A stretch of DNA of 47,511 nucleotides from Porphyromonas cangingivalis (lineage in GTDB: Bacteria > Bacteroidota > Bacteroidia > Bacteroidales > Paludibacteraceae). The stretch covers positions 1 to 47,511 of the forward strand of contig CAMDNO010000013.1 of NCBI GenBank assembly GCA_945902955.1. The letters are read 5' to 3'. Under the pieces are notes generated by a model that was not told the origin of the DNA, made no database searches, and was given only the letters and a program-made list of their open reading frames with translations. Positions 1 to 9,241 of this stretch are shown here, piece after piece (position 1 is the stretch's first letter; each line of letters opens with the position of its first letter). Both the position numbers and the translations under genes were made by a program.

Positions 1-13
1 TTGCGAAAATTGT

Positions 14-1561
14 TTATTCATTATTTTTCATTTTTACACGCACTATTTTCAACCAGCGCATATATTCGTTTAATTCTGTTTTTACTTCGGGAGCTAAAAT
101 TAAAAGTCCGATAATGTTTGGCACCGCCATTGCCAATACCAACATGTCCGAAAAATCGACCAAGGCACTCAGACTTAATACCGAACCCATAGCCGTAATT
201 ATCAAAAACACAACCTGATACAATCGGGTGGCATAAATACGACTTCCAAAACGTTTTTCGCAAGCATCGCCCACTAAAAAGTCGAAACTTTTAACGCCAT
301 AATACGACCACGAAATAATGGTTGTATAGGCAAAAAGAATAATGGTAGGCAATAATAAATAAGGAAACCATGACGAAACAGTTGAGAAAGCAGCCGAAGT
401 TAAACCGGCACCTGTCAGATTATCAGGATTGTTGTATAAACCCGTTACAACAATAACCAAAGCCGTAAGGGTACAAATAACTACCGTATCGATAAATGGT
501 TCGAGCAGGGCTACAATACCTTCGGTAACCGGTTTCTGCGTTTTTACGGTAGAGTGAGCAATAGCTGCCGAGCCAATTCCGGCTTCGTTCGAAAAAGCAG
601 CACGGCGAAAACCGATAATCATAACGCCTATAAAACCACCTTTGGCAGCATCGGCATTAAAAGCACCATCGAAAATAACACCAACGGCCGTACCAAGATG
701 CTGATAATTAATAGCAATAACTACCAAACAAGAAGTGATATACAAAATGGCCATGATAGGAAACAACTTGTCATTAACACGTGCAATGCCCTTTATTCCG
801 CCTAAAATTACTATCCCAACCAAAAATGCAATTACAACGCCAATCCAAATTTGATAACCATCCATAGCCGGAAATGTAACTATGGTTTGCGCTACAACCT
901 GATTGGATTGAAACATATTGCCAATACCAAATGCGCCAATAGTTGCAAAAACTGCAAATAAAATAGCTAACACTTTACCTGATTTTTTCCATCCTTTTTT
1001 CGCCAAACCGTCGCGCAAATAATACATGGGACCGCCCGAAACATTATTATCTTTATCAATTTTTCGATATTTTACACCCAGCGTACATTCGGTGAATTTG
1101 GTTGTCATACCCAACAATCCGGCTATAATTATCCAAAACGTAGCACCAGGGCCACCCAACGAAATGGCAACTGCAACACCAGCAATATTTCCTAGTCCAA
1201 CAGTTGAAGCACAAGCAGTTGCAATTGCTTGAAAATGCGAGATTTCACCTTCGTGCCCGTCTTTATCAAATTTACCCATTGCCAATTCGATGGCATGTTT
1301 AAACCCGCTAAAATTTATAAACCGAAAATAAAGGGTAAAAAACACGGCACCAAACACCAACCAAAGAACGATAAAAGGTATTTTCACACCAAAATCAAAT
1401 CCAAGAGCAGCAAAAACATCGAAGAAGAGTATTTTGTCTAAATAAAAAATAATAGGTTCAAAAATTGAATTCACCGTTTCGTCGAACGATGATGTTGCGT
1501 TTTGTGCCGAAAGTTTTAAACTTGCAGTTACAAAAAGCAGTAGAGCGATTGTTTTTTGCAT
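14..1561 (-). CDS. Alanine/glycine:cation symporter (AGCS family)
   Basis: Predicted inner-membrane symporter that imports a small neutral amino acid such as alanine or glycine together with Na+ or H+. The 515-residue product is hydrophobic with many membrane segments. It carries the conserved AGCS stretch around residues 120-165, including GLGNIAGVAVAISLGGPGA and the TEC-LGVKYR turn, and a GGPMYYL segment after it. The N-terminus (MQKTIALLLFVTASLKLSAQ) looks like a cleavable signal peptide ahead of the first transport helix, and ATG at 1559-1561 is the only good start. It is last in a minus-strand run and lies 30 bp downstream of the glycosyltransferase, but function does not obviously link them. 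Substrate preference cannot be read from sequence. The family call is firm. Confidence 0.93.
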   Translation of the reverse strand: MQKTIALLLFVTASLKLSAQNATSSFDETVNSIFEPIIFYLDKILFFDVFAALGFDFGVKIPFIVLWLVFGAVFFTLYFRFINFSGFKHAIELAMGKFDKDGHEGEISHFQAIATACASTVGLGNIAGVAVAISLGGPGATFWIIIAGLLGMTTKFTECTLGVKYRKIDKDNNVSGGPMYYLRDGLAKKGWKKSGKVLAILFAVFATIGAFGIGNMFQSNQVVAQTIVTFPAMDGYQIWIGVVIAFLVGIVILGGIKGIARVNDKLFPIMAILYITSCLVVIAINYQHLGTAVGVIFDGAFNADAAKGGFIGVMIIGFRRAAFSNEAGIGSAAIAHSTVKTQKPVTEGIVALLEPFIDTVVICTLTALVIVVTGLYNNPDNLTGAGLTSAAFSTVSSWFPYLLLPTIILFAYTTIISWSYYGVKSFDFLVGDACEKRFGSRIYATRLYQVVFLIITAMGSVLSLSALVDFSDMLVLAMAVPNIIGLLILAPEVKTELNEYMRWLKIVRVKMKNNE

Positions 1562-1590
1562 AAATATTAATTTTTATTCACAAATTGAAA

Positions 1591-2706
1591 TTATAGTGAT
1601 TTGGATATAATTGCGCTTAATTTTTTTGACTCATTTTCCCAGCAAAGCTCCTTTTTTGCACGTTTTGTATTGCCTTTTTTAGTGAGATAGGTAACTTCGT
1701 TACTAAAAATTTCATTAATTTTTTTGGCAATGTGTTCCGGATCATGATTATCGATAAAATATCCGACATCAAATTCGTCGATAATATTTTTAAGCTCCAC
1801 AAGATTTGATGCTAATACCGGAATACCGGCATGAATATAATCAAATAACTTATTGGGGAGCGAAAATTGATAATTGATATTCGTATTTTTATCGATAGCT
1901 AAACCCAAATCTGAATTCGCAGTATATTGTAGCAAATCTTCATAAGGCATTTTCGATTTAAAAATCACTTTCTCATCTAATTTATTATCAATAACATATT
2001 TCTTCAGAAAATCAATAACATCACCGGCACCGGCAATAAGTAAAACTGAATTTTCTATCTGTTTCATGGCCTCAACAGCCTCCTCGGCACCACGTTGAAT
2101 ATTTATACCCGAACCTTGTAAAATAATAATCTTTTTATCAATGGGTAATCCAAGTTCAACTCTCGACTTGATATTTGGAACATCAAATGACATGGGTATA
2201 TTTCTAACAACCTGAATTTTTTTAGCGAATTTTTCCGCATACAATGCTGCTATCGAATTATTAACCGTAATAATATAAATCAATTTTGGAAAAATAAAAT
2301 TTTCAATTGCTTTCCAGATATTTTGTACAAAAGGCCTATTAACTAATTCAGGTGTTTCTGTAAAATACTCGTGAGTGTCGTAAATTATTTTTTTTCTTTT
2401 ACATTTTGAGGCTAAAAAAGCAGCCATAAGAGTATCCAAATCATTCGAAAAAACAAGATTGAACCGGTTAAATAATAAAAAAAAGAAAAGCCGGATATTG
2501 AACTCTGCATAAAATAAAGGACCTGAATTGAAAAAATGTTTGATTCGAAGAGTCGAATAATTTCTACTTAAACTCAAACTATTATTTAGAATTCGACCAT
2601 ATAAAAGAACCTCAAAACCCAAGCTTTTAAGTACTGTGCAGGTTTTGTGTACGCGCTGATCTGTTGTTAAATCATTTGTAACACAAACAATTACTTTTCT
2701 ATTCAT
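1591..2706 (-). CDS. GT4-type glycosyltransferase
   Basis: Retaining glycosyltransferase with a GT-B fold, expected to transfer an activated sugar to a cell-surface glycan or lipid carrier at the inner face of the membrane. The 371-residue protein has an N-terminal Rossmann half (starting KVIVCVTNDLTTDQRVHK, with the DTHEYF segment near residue 120) and a C-terminal donor-binding half. That half shows GSGINIQRGAEEAVEAM near residue 200 and the acidic/nucleotide region SLPNKLFDYIHAGIPVLAS near residue 295, typical of family GT4. Its ATG directly abuts the stop of the upstream polysaccharide-deacetylase-like gene with zero spacing, so the two are almost certainly co-transcribed. The acceptor and donor sugars are unknown. 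Confidence 0.88.
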   Translation of the reverse strand: MNRKVIVCVTNDLTTDQRVHKTCTVLKSLGFEVLLYGRILNNSLSLSRNYSTLRIKHFFNSGPLFYAEFNIRLFFFLLFNRFNLVFSNDLDTLMAAFLASKCKRKKIIYDTHEYFTETPELVNRPFVQNIWKAIENFIFPKLIYIITVNNSIAALYAEKFAKKIQVVRNIPMSFDVPNIKSRVELGLPIDKKIIILQGSGINIQRGAEEAVEAMKQIENSVLLIAGAGDVIDFLKKYVIDNKLDEKVIFKSKMPYEDLLQYTANSDLGLAIDKNTNINYQFSLPNKLFDYIHAGIPVLASNLVELKNIIDEFDVGYFIDNHDPEHIAKKINEIFSNEVTYLTKKGNTKRAKKELCWENESKKLSAIISKSL

Positions 2707-4023
2707 TTATTCCAAGTCTTGTATAAATTTCAAAACATCTTTGTATAACTTCCGGTGATAAAAATCGGGGCGAACTTCTACCGATGTATTGTGCCACAAC
2801 AATACCAAATCACCATTGAATTTTGCAACGTTTTTGATAAGCTGTTCGCAGTACTGATAGGCATCGTGTGCATTCATATACATATAATTTTTATCGCTCA
2901 AAGTGCCATCCATTACAGTTATAGCATGCATAAAAAGCTTTGTAAGTTCCTTATTATGAGGATTAATGAATCTAACCGAACGACAAGTTCCCAATCTGAA
3001 GCCAGCAACATCGGCATAGCCCATACTAAAATCATGAAAGATATTGGCATTGATTAAATGCAGATAATCATCCGGTTCACGCGAGGTTAAAAAATGATTG
3101 CGATTATATTGAATATCTGTGTGAATTGCCTTTAATAAACGAGACTTTTCGGCAGGAATAAGAGTTGGATTTACGCCTCCTTCGTAGCTTGTATGAAGAC
3201 CAATCGTTATTCCTTTTCGACGTAAATATCGAATTAAGTATTTATAATCTGGTAAAGCTAAGTTTGGGAAAGGCTTATCCTGTTTGTATTTCATGCCCAT
3301 CGATCGTACAAAAACAACCGTTTCGCAGCGATCATCTCCAATAACAACTTTTAAATCGTTGTTTATTTTAAATAAATACGGAAAAGTATACCAAGGGTCG
3401 TCCGATAATCTTCCAAAAAAACTTTTCAAGGCTCGCTGTCCTTCTTTAGGTCGTTTTATGCCTCGAAGCACACCACCAAGCATGCCTCTGATAGTTCTGA
3501 AATGCGCTAACTGATCTACATCATGCGTTAGATAAACTTTATTAATTTTTTTGGGGAGTTCAGGAATATCAAAACCGTTTTCACGTAGCAAATTTCGAAA
3601 TTGCAAACCCCATTCCTCAATTATTGGCCGGTCGATAAAACCAGCTCTGTAGGGCAATGATTCCTTACCGGGGAAGCGACCATGAACATCACGTACTTTC
3701 GAACGTACCATCTCTTCGTAGCGCGAAATCAAAAAAAATGTTCCAGCTACAATATCTGCATTCAGAACAAGTGTATTACCAATTATTTCGGAAAAAGGTT
3801 CTCCAAAAATTATCGGTACTTCATCCCATATTTGAAGTGGTAATTGAGGCAGCGAAGCCTCCGTGCCATAAACTGTATCGTCGAAAAAACCCGAAGACTT
3901 AATGACAACATCGTATTTGTCGAATTCCTGATAATCGGCAGTGTATCCGATAGTAAGCGTTATGCCCGCCGGAATTTCAACACCTATTAAAAACTGTAGT
4001 ATATAATCAATTACTTCTTTCAC
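2707..4023 (-). CDS. Polysaccharide deacetylase-like (NodB-related) protein
   Basis: Likely carbohydrate esterase or related protein acting on envelope polysaccharide. The 438-residue product has a novel-looking N-terminal part of about 160 residues and then a deacetylase-like domain beginning KVYLTHDVDQ, where the two Asp residues resemble the metal/catalytic motif of NodB-type enzymes. A further His sits in GLHTSYEGG and a late block reads LVLLWHNTS. No signal peptide is visible. The first codon is GTG at 4021-4023; an in-frame TAG lies just upstream and no early ATG exists, so GTG is the likely start. It is translationally coupled to the GT4 glycosyltransferase. The exact substrate, and whether all metal ligands are present, is uncertain. 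Confidence 0.75.
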   Translation of the reverse strand: MKEVIDYILQFLIGVEIPAGITLTIGYTADYQEFDKYDVVIKSSGFFDDTVYGTEASLPQLPLQIWDEVPIIFGEPFSEIIGNTLVLNADIVAGTFFLISRYEEMVRSKVRDVHGRFPGKESLPYRAGFIDRPIIEEWGLQFRNLLRENGFDIPELPKKINKVYLTHDVDQLAHFRTIRGMLGGVLRGIKRPKEGQRALKSFFGRLSDDPWYTFPYLFKINNDLKVVIGDDRCETVVFVRSMGMKYKQDKPFPNLALPDYKYLIRYLRRKGITIGLHTSYEGGVNPTLIPAEKSRLLKAIHTDIQYNRNHFLTSREPDDYLHLINANIFHDFSMGYADVAGFRLGTCRSVRFINPHNKELTKLFMHAITVMDGTLSDKNYMYMNAHDAYQYCEQLIKNVAKFNGDLVLLWHNTSVEVRPDFYHRKLYKDVLKFIQDLE

Positions 4024-4083
4024 AACCTATTAGAATATTACCTTAACCTAAAAAAGCCAAAACCCTTTAAAGGGAATCAGAAT

Positions 4084-4290
4084 TTACTTCAACCTCATTT
4101 TTCGTTTATGAGCAATAGTAACCGCAACAGCTACCAATACGCCAAGCATTAAATCGCTGTTTGTAAACAACCCAAAATAATCAGCATCTACGGGTTGATG
4201 ATTGGTAACTAATTTTAATATCAAAGCTATAACAGTGAAAAGCGAAAAAACTCCCACACCATACAGAAATGTTTTTACTATTGGAGGCAT
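4084..4290 (-). CDS. Small two-helix membrane protein
   Basis: A 68-residue protein of unknown function with two hydrophobic segments (about residues 5-27 and 43-60) and a basic C-terminus (AHKRKMRLK), consistent with a small integral membrane protein with its tail in the cytoplasm. ATG at 4288-4290 follows a TAnnTTTG promoter motif 27 bp upstream. It is first in the minus-strand run leading into the deacetylase-like and glycosyltransferase genes, which suggests an envelope role, but nothing specific can be inferred. Confidence 0.7.
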   Translation of the reverse strand: MPPIVKTFLYGVGVFSLFTVIALILKLVTNHQPVDADYFGLFTNSDLMLGVLVAVAVTIAHKRKMRLK

Positions 4291-4316
4291 ATTCGATGTT
4301 TTTTTTATTTGGACTT

Positions 4317-4324
4317 CAAAGATA
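4317..4324 (-). promoter_or_regulatory. Bacteroidota -7 promoter element
   Basis: The minus strand reads TATCTTTG, an exact match to the TAnnTTTG -7 consensus, 27 bp before the ATG of the small membrane protein. No convincing -33 TTG at the usual spacing was seen. It probably drives the 4290-to-1591 transcription unit. Confidence 0.55.
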
Positions 4325-4466
4325 GAAAATAATTACAACAAATTCAATTTTAACAGGATAAATTGTTAATCATAGATGAGAAAATTAAACCAAAACAGAA
4401 TTAACAGCGAAAATTATGCTTTAAAACCTTAGAAAAAAAATCAAAAGCGAACTAATAATCATTTCT

Positions 4467-5063
4467 TTAATGCGCGGAAAAGCACTTAAAATTTAATTTT
4501 TCGATAAAACTTTGAACTTCCATTTTACGAATATCTGTTTCGTTGCTATCTATTACAAAGTCCGATTTTGAAGCCATTTCGGCATCTGTCATTTGATTGT
4601 TAATGCGCTCTATCACTTGTTTTTCAGTAAGGTTATTCCGTTTCATAACGCGTTGTATGCGAATAGACTGAGGTGCTTTTACAAGTATAATCTTGTCAAC
4701 TAATTTCAAAAAATCGCCTTGAAAAAGAATGGCACATTCCAGAAACAGATACCTTTCGGCAATTCTCGAAGCACTCCAGGTTTTAAAATCAGCTTGAACG
4801 GCCGGATGTATCAACTCATTGAGCTGTTGAAGTAGGTTTGGCGTTTTAAAAACAATATCGGCAATAAATTTTCGATTCAAAACAGTATCGATATATGATT
4901 CGGAACCAAAAAGCGCAACTATTTTTTTTTTAATTTCAGCATCCTCGTTTTGCAAACGTCGCGCAGCACTATCGGTATCGTAAACAGAATAACCTGCTTC
5001 GCGAAGTTTTTCCGACAAAGTTGATTTGCCACTACCAATGCCGCCCGTGATGCCTACAATCAT
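4467..5063 (-). CDS. coaE: Dephospho-CoA kinase
   Basis: Last step of coenzyme A synthesis in the cytosol: ATP-dependent phosphorylation of the 3'-hydroxyl of dephospho-CoA. The 198-residue length is normal for CoaE. The P-loop GITGGIGSGKST is at residues 4-15, followed by the substrate-binding DTDSAARRL near residue 29. The lid region with the Arg-rich IRIQRVMKRNNLTEKQVIERI lies near residues 130-150. The start ATG lies 4 bp after the stop of the upstream sugar-phosphate transferase, so both are read from the promoter near 6100. Confidence 0.96.
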   Translation of the reverse strand: MIVGITGGIGSGKSTLSEKLREAGYSVYDTDSAARRLQNEDAEIKKKIVALFGSESYIDTVLNRKFIADIVFKTPNLLQQLNELIHPAVQADFKTWSASRIAERYLFLECAILFQGDFLKLVDKIILVKAPQSIRIQRVMKRNNLTEKQVIERINNQMTDAEMASKSDFVIDSNETDIRKMEVQSFIEKLNFKCFSAH

Positions 5064-5067
5064 TTTT

Positions 5068-6012
5068 TTAATACTTATGCAAATAAAAATATTTTTGTTT
5101 GAATAAAATATAAGTTATTGCCAATAATGCCGTGAGTGATATACCAATGCAATAATCGCATATTGCAGCAAACGACAAAACCAATTGCAAACCTCCATAA
5201 AATAACGAAACATACAAATGATGAATTCGTAACTCGTTAGCCATAAGCTGATAAGCATGTTTACGGTGTGCTTCTAATATATTTTCTTTTAAATAGAGAC
5301 GATGAATAATCGTTAAAACAGAATCGACACCATAAACGCCCAAAAACAAAATATAAATAAAATTTCCCGAACTTAGAATCAATTTACCCAATAAAAAAAC
5401 CAGAACAAAAGCAATTGTTACCGACCCTACATCGCCGGCAAAACAGCGTGCTTTTTTTCTAAAATTGAAAAAATTAAACACCATTACAGCCATCATCATC
5501 AAATAAATCAATTGATTATCGACAAATGAGTGCACATTGATATTCACATATAACAAGGCTAATAAAACGGAAATACTGTAAACTCCGGTGATGCCATTTA
5601 TACCATCCATAAAGTTATACGCATTGATTATTCCGACCGAAAGCACCAAGGCAAGTACAATAAAATACCATTGTTCTGTAAAAATTCCCCATTCGTAAAA
5701 CATCAAAGCCATAGCCACAAAATGAAATGGCAAGCGCAATTTGGACGAAAGCGGACGAATATCGTCGGCAAAACTAATTGCCGCAATAAGCGTTAATCCT
5801 AACATAAAATAAGGATACTGTAAGCCTTGCAACAAGAAATAAAGTAGCGCTCCAAAATAAAAAACAACGCCTCCACCCCGCAAAGTAATAGTTGAGTGTG
5901 AACTACGTTCGTTGGGCTTGTCGATGATATTAAATTTATCGGCAATTTTGAAATAAACCACTTGCATCACAAAAAGAAGTGCAATTACAGAAAGGTAGTA
6001 AACAAAATTCAT
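5068..6012 (-). CDS. Polyprenyl-phosphate sugar-1-phosphate transferase (MraY/WecA family)
   Basis: Integral membrane enzyme that starts lipid-linked glycan assembly by moving a HexNAc-1-phosphate from a UDP-sugar to undecaprenyl phosphate. The 314-residue protein is mostly membrane helices. Family landmarks are visible: the Asp pair in SFADDIRPLSSKLRLP, the NAYNFMDGINGI block and CFAGDVGSV, which together form the Mg2+/nucleotide site. It resembles WecA/WbpL more than MraY because of length and the missing peptidoglycan-cluster context. It is co-transcribed with coaE and lies near the glycosyltransferase and deacetylase-like genes, consistent with surface polysaccharide synthesis. The exact donor sugar is unknown. 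Confidence 0.9.
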   Translation of the reverse strand: MNFVYYLSVIALLFVMQVVYFKIADKFNIIDKPNERSSHSTITLRGGGVVFYFGALLYFLLQGLQYPYFMLGLTLIAAISFADDIRPLSSKLRLPFHFVAMALMFYEWGIFTEQWYFIVLALVLSVGIINAYNFMDGINGITGVYSISVLLALLYVNINVHSFVDNQLIYLMMMAVMVFNFFNFRKKARCFAGDVGSVTIAFVLVFLLGKLILSSGNFIYILFLGVYGVDSVLTIIHRLYLKENILEAHRKHAYQLMANELRIHHLYVSLFYGGLQLVLSFAAICDYCIGISLTALLAITYILFKQKYFYLHKY

Positions 6013-6093
6013 TATGAATAATTTAAATGTTAATACATTACTAATTAATTAGTTAAAGCTAAATAAGGTTATGTATTTAGATTTAATTGGGTG

Positions 6094-6101
6094 CAAAGAT
6101 A
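6094..6101 (-). promoter_or_regulatory. Bacteroidota -7 promoter element
   Basis: The minus strand reads TATCTTTG (TAnnTTTG), about 80 bp before the ATG of the sugar-1-phosphate transferase, inside an otherwise very AT-rich gap. It likely drives that gene and coaE. Confidence 0.6.
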
Positions 6102-6184
6102 CTACATTTTGTAAAATTAATAACTATTTCAAAATTCAAAGTAACCTACTTTTAGGTAACATTTTCTCATCGTCAAAAAAAAAA

Positions 6185-8947
6185 TTATCCGGTAAATCCA
6201 ATTGCACCGGCAATAGCATTGATGCATCGGAGCAATTCTATTAATATCTTATCAGCTTCATGCTTATTATTTTCTACGGTATATTGCCTCCATTTACACA
6301 ACAAATTTATTTGATGTGCGTGAAGTGGAATCATTGCCTCAGCCCGTAAAAGTGTTGAATAATAATGGTTTTTGCGTCTTTCTACAATTGGTATATCTAA
6401 AATTATATCAATAATACGACGAGTTCGAATAAATTCATCAGTCAAAAGCTTGACAAATGTCTCACATTCCGGGACATTGATTGCTAACTTTGAGTATTTT
6501 CTGAAAATTGTTTCATCGGATGAAGCAAGGCTCGAATCAATATTTGTTAGAATATAGCGGATAAAAGAATCTGTTTTTACAGCATTTTTAAATTGTTCAA
6601 ATTTCTCCGGATCATTTGCCATCATGTTTTCGAGCGTAGTTCCTACTCCATACCAACTTGTAATATTAAAGCGGCATTGGCTCCAGCTAAAAACCCAAGG
6701 AATGGCTCTTAAATCGGACAAAGTTCTATTTCCGGTTCTACGTGATGGTCTGCTACCAATTTTGCTTTGTTCGATAGCATCTATTGGGGTTACTTTTTCG
6801 TAAAACGAAATAAATCCTTTTTTTTGAGTTAGCTCTTTGTAAACAACCATGCTTCTTTCGGCTAAATAAGTAAGTACAGGAGCTAACTTATGATTTTTCA
6901 ATTCTTTGTTTTGTTGAAGAATTGTAGCCGTAAACGTACCAGCTGTTAATAATTCGAGATTATAAACTGCATTGTTTTTATTGGCATATTTTCGTTCAAT
7001 CGTTTCACCCTGTTCGGTTAGTCGAATATCACCATTTATTGATTTTGGTGGCAGCGCCCTTAAAAACCAATGTGTAGGACCAGCCCCACGACTTATTGAG
7101 CCGCCTTTACCATGAAAAAACCGTATTTTTACCCCATGCTTCAAACCAATTTCGATAAGTTTGGATTGGGCTTGATATAAAAACCACTGGCTTGCAAAAA
7201 TGCCACCATCTTTATTACTGTCGCTATATCCAACCATCACTTGTTGAATTGGCAATTCGTAACCATTATTTTCTTGTTGCAGTTTCAAACTGTTTTTTGT
7301 TACCTGATTCGAAAGAAATTCATCTAAAATTAAATGACTTCGATTCAAATCTTCGATGGTTTCGAATAGCGGTACAACAGGTAGAGTAGATGCCAATCCA
7401 TCTACCGTATTTACCAACAAACCGGCTTCGCGCTGGAGTAGATACACAGCAAGCAAATCGGTTACATTACGGGTCATACTCACAATTAATGCCCCCAAAG
7501 CCTCTTCGCCAAAGTTTTCTATGTGCTTTCTGAGAACTTTATACGAATCCACAACTGCCTTTGCCTGATTTCCTAAAACCATACTCGAATGCGTAAATGG
7601 TCTATTCGAAAGTAGCTCACCGTTTATCAAATTTAAGCGTTTGTTCACATTCGATTTTAAGAATTCATCTCCATTAAGCTGGGCTGCATCCATTAATTGA
7701 GCTATTGCCAACTCATGAAATTGGCTATTTTGCCGAATATCAAGTTTAGCCAAGTAAAAACCAAATGTAGATACTATTCTGATTGCTTTATTTACATCGG
7801 CAAGAGCAATAATGGAAGCACCATAGTCAATTAAGCCTTTGGATAAGCTATTCAAATCGCCAATCAATTCCGAAGGATATTTGTAAAAACAGTCGTTATC
7901 ATTTATCTCCCGAAAATCGGTATCAAGCGTAGGAATTTTTGCAATAACAAAATCTAAATACTGCTTAAATGCTTCGTTCTTATATTGAAATTTGAATGAC
8001 CCTATGGAAGCAGTTATTTCAGACTGCACGTTTTCGTAGCTGTGTTTAAAAAGAGGAGTTAGCTGTTCGAAAATGGTATTAAAACTAAGATTTTTTTGCA
8101 ATAAACGTAGTTCATTTATTATAACCCGAAAAGCATTCGACCTAAATTTCAATAATGTTTGCTGGGTAACTTCGGCAGTAACAAGTGGATGCCCATCGCG
8201 GTCGCCACCAACCCAGTTTCCGAAAGTAATTTTTGGAAACTGCGACGCTTGTCGCAATAAACCGGTATCGAATCCCACTTCTTCTAATGCTTGAATTAAA
8301 TGCCGATCGTGATGATTAATTACATCGGGAAAAACTGTTGTAAGGTAATGGATGATATTTTCGAGTTCCGAATCAATTTCCGGCTTTTCGGTGTAAATAT
8401 CAGAAATTCTCCAAATTCGGTGTAAAGCAATTTTTATATTATCACGAATTTCTCGTTGTTCCATTTTGCTATACATATTATTTTCGCGCGTAACAACAAG
8501 CAAATAAAGATTGCGCAAATGTTCGAGCATTATTGTGCGTTTAGCCTCTGTGGGATGTGCTGTTAAAACCAATTCAACATGCACTTTCGACAAACCAGCA
8601 AGAATTTCGGCAGACGAAAACCCTTTATCTTTTAACAAATGAAGATTCTGCGACCACAACCCATTAATTGAGGCTAACGAAAGTTCATCTTCTCTTTTCC
8701 GGCGATTTTGAACAGCACCGTTAACTTCAACAATATTCAGCAACTGAAAACAAGTAGAATATAATTGTAAATGTTTGTCGGTAAATGTTTTCTGACTTAA
8801 ATCTGAATCAAAAGAAATCCAGGGAATATTGTTGGCAAGCTCCACTTCACCAGATTCTATCAACACCTCTTTTAGGCATATAAGTAAAAACTCAAAATCA
8901 TTATAAACTTTGGGCAATTGCAATTGAACTTTCTTTAATGTAGTCAT
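6185..8947 (-). CDS. ppc: Phosphoenolpyruvate carboxylase
   Basis: Cytosolic anaplerotic enzyme converting PEP and bicarbonate to oxaloacetate and phosphate. At 920 residues it is close to the usual bacterial length. Visible active-site blocks are VLTAHPTEAKR (catalytic His, about residue 130), GNWVGGDRDGHP, VGYSDSNKDGG, the mobile-loop FHGKGGSISRGAGPTH near residue 611, and GSRPSRR near residue 732. The PEPC C-terminal tail ends AIGFTG, where many members end in NTG. It is transcribed alone on the minus strand, divergent from secA. Regulation cannot be read from the upstream region. Confidence 0.97.
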   Translation of the reverse strand: MTTLKKVQLQLPKVYNDFEFLLICLKEVLIESGEVELANNIPWISFDSDLSQKTFTDKHLQLYSTCFQLLNIVEVNGAVQNRRKREDELSLASINGLWSQNLHLLKDKGFSSAEILAGLSKVHVELVLTAHPTEAKRTIMLEHLRNLYLLVVTRENNMYSKMEQREIRDNIKIALHRIWRISDIYTEKPEIDSELENIIHYLTTVFPDVINHHDRHLIQALEEVGFDTGLLRQASQFPKITFGNWVGGDRDGHPLVTAEVTQQTLLKFRSNAFRVIINELRLLQKNLSFNTIFEQLTPLFKHSYENVQSEITASIGSFKFQYKNEAFKQYLDFVIAKIPTLDTDFREINDNDCFYKYPSELIGDLNSLSKGLIDYGASIIALADVNKAIRIVSTFGFYLAKLDIRQNSQFHELAIAQLMDAAQLNGDEFLKSNVNKRLNLINGELLSNRPFTHSSMVLGNQAKAVVDSYKVLRKHIENFGEEALGALIVSMTRNVTDLLAVYLLQREAGLLVNTVDGLASTLPVVPLFETIEDLNRSHLILDEFLSNQVTKNSLKLQQENNGYELPIQQVMVGYSDSNKDGGIFASQWFLYQAQSKLIEIGLKHGVKIRFFHGKGGSISRGAGPTHWFLRALPPKSINGDIRLTEQGETIERKYANKNNAVYNLELLTAGTFTATILQQNKELKNHKLAPVLTYLAERSMVVYKELTQKKGFISFYEKVTPIDAIEQSKIGSRPSRRTGNRTLSDLRAIPWVFSWSQCRFNITSWYGVGTTLENMMANDPEKFEQFKNAVKTDSFIRYILTNIDSSLASSDETIFRKYSKLAINVPECETFVKLLTDEFIRTRRIIDIILDIPIVERRKNHYYSTLLRAEAMIPLHAHQINLLCKWRQYTVENNKHEADKILIELLRCINAIAGAIGFTG

Positions 8948-9101
8948 ATCTTCATAAATTTATCAATTTAAACAATTAAATTTAAAGTTTGTTTGGAAAT
9001 CGCAAATAATTACTATTTGGTTGCATCAATAATTTATTGGTTCGCTTTTTGCAATATTATACACGCCCTTAAAATTTGGGCTTTTACTTTTATTTTCAAC
9101 T

Positions 9102-9174
9102 AAAAATACTATCTTTGTCAGTCTTTTTGGAAAACACTGACAAAAGATGCAAAATATTAAAAGATAGTATTTTT
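9102..9174. repeat. 15-bp inverted repeat in the ppc-secA intergenic region
   Basis: Perfect 15-bp arms at 9102-9116 and 9160-9174 (AAAAATACTATCTTT and its complement). Inside lies a second pair, TTGTCAGT at 9115-9122 and ACTGACAA at 9136-9143. Because ATCTTTGTCAGT can pair with the inner copy or ATACTATCTTT with the outer copy, two mutually exclusive foldings are possible. The left arm overlaps the candidate secA -7 element. Confidence 0.75.
9110..9117 (+). promoter_or_regulatory. Candidate secA promoter (-7 element)
   Basis: TATCTTTG matches TAnnTTTG exactly, 124 bp before the secA ATG. It sits inside the left arm of the 15-bp inverted repeat, so binding of a protein to the palindrome would compete with RNA polymerase. 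The -33 element is not clear. Confidence 0.5.
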
Positions 9175-9194
9175 CCTCACTTTATAAACTTTTT

Positions 9195-9208
9195 CCGATT
9201 GCTATCGG
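9195..9208. repeat. Short CCGAT/ATCGG hairpin
   Basis: CCGAT-TGCT-ATCGG, a small palindrome of the CCCGAT/ATCGGG type found elsewhere in this window (12620, 29810). It lies in the putative secA leader and may be a dispersed element rather than a regulator. Confidence 0.55.
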
Positions 9209-9241
9209 GACTTTATTAACATTATAAACTAATTATATATC

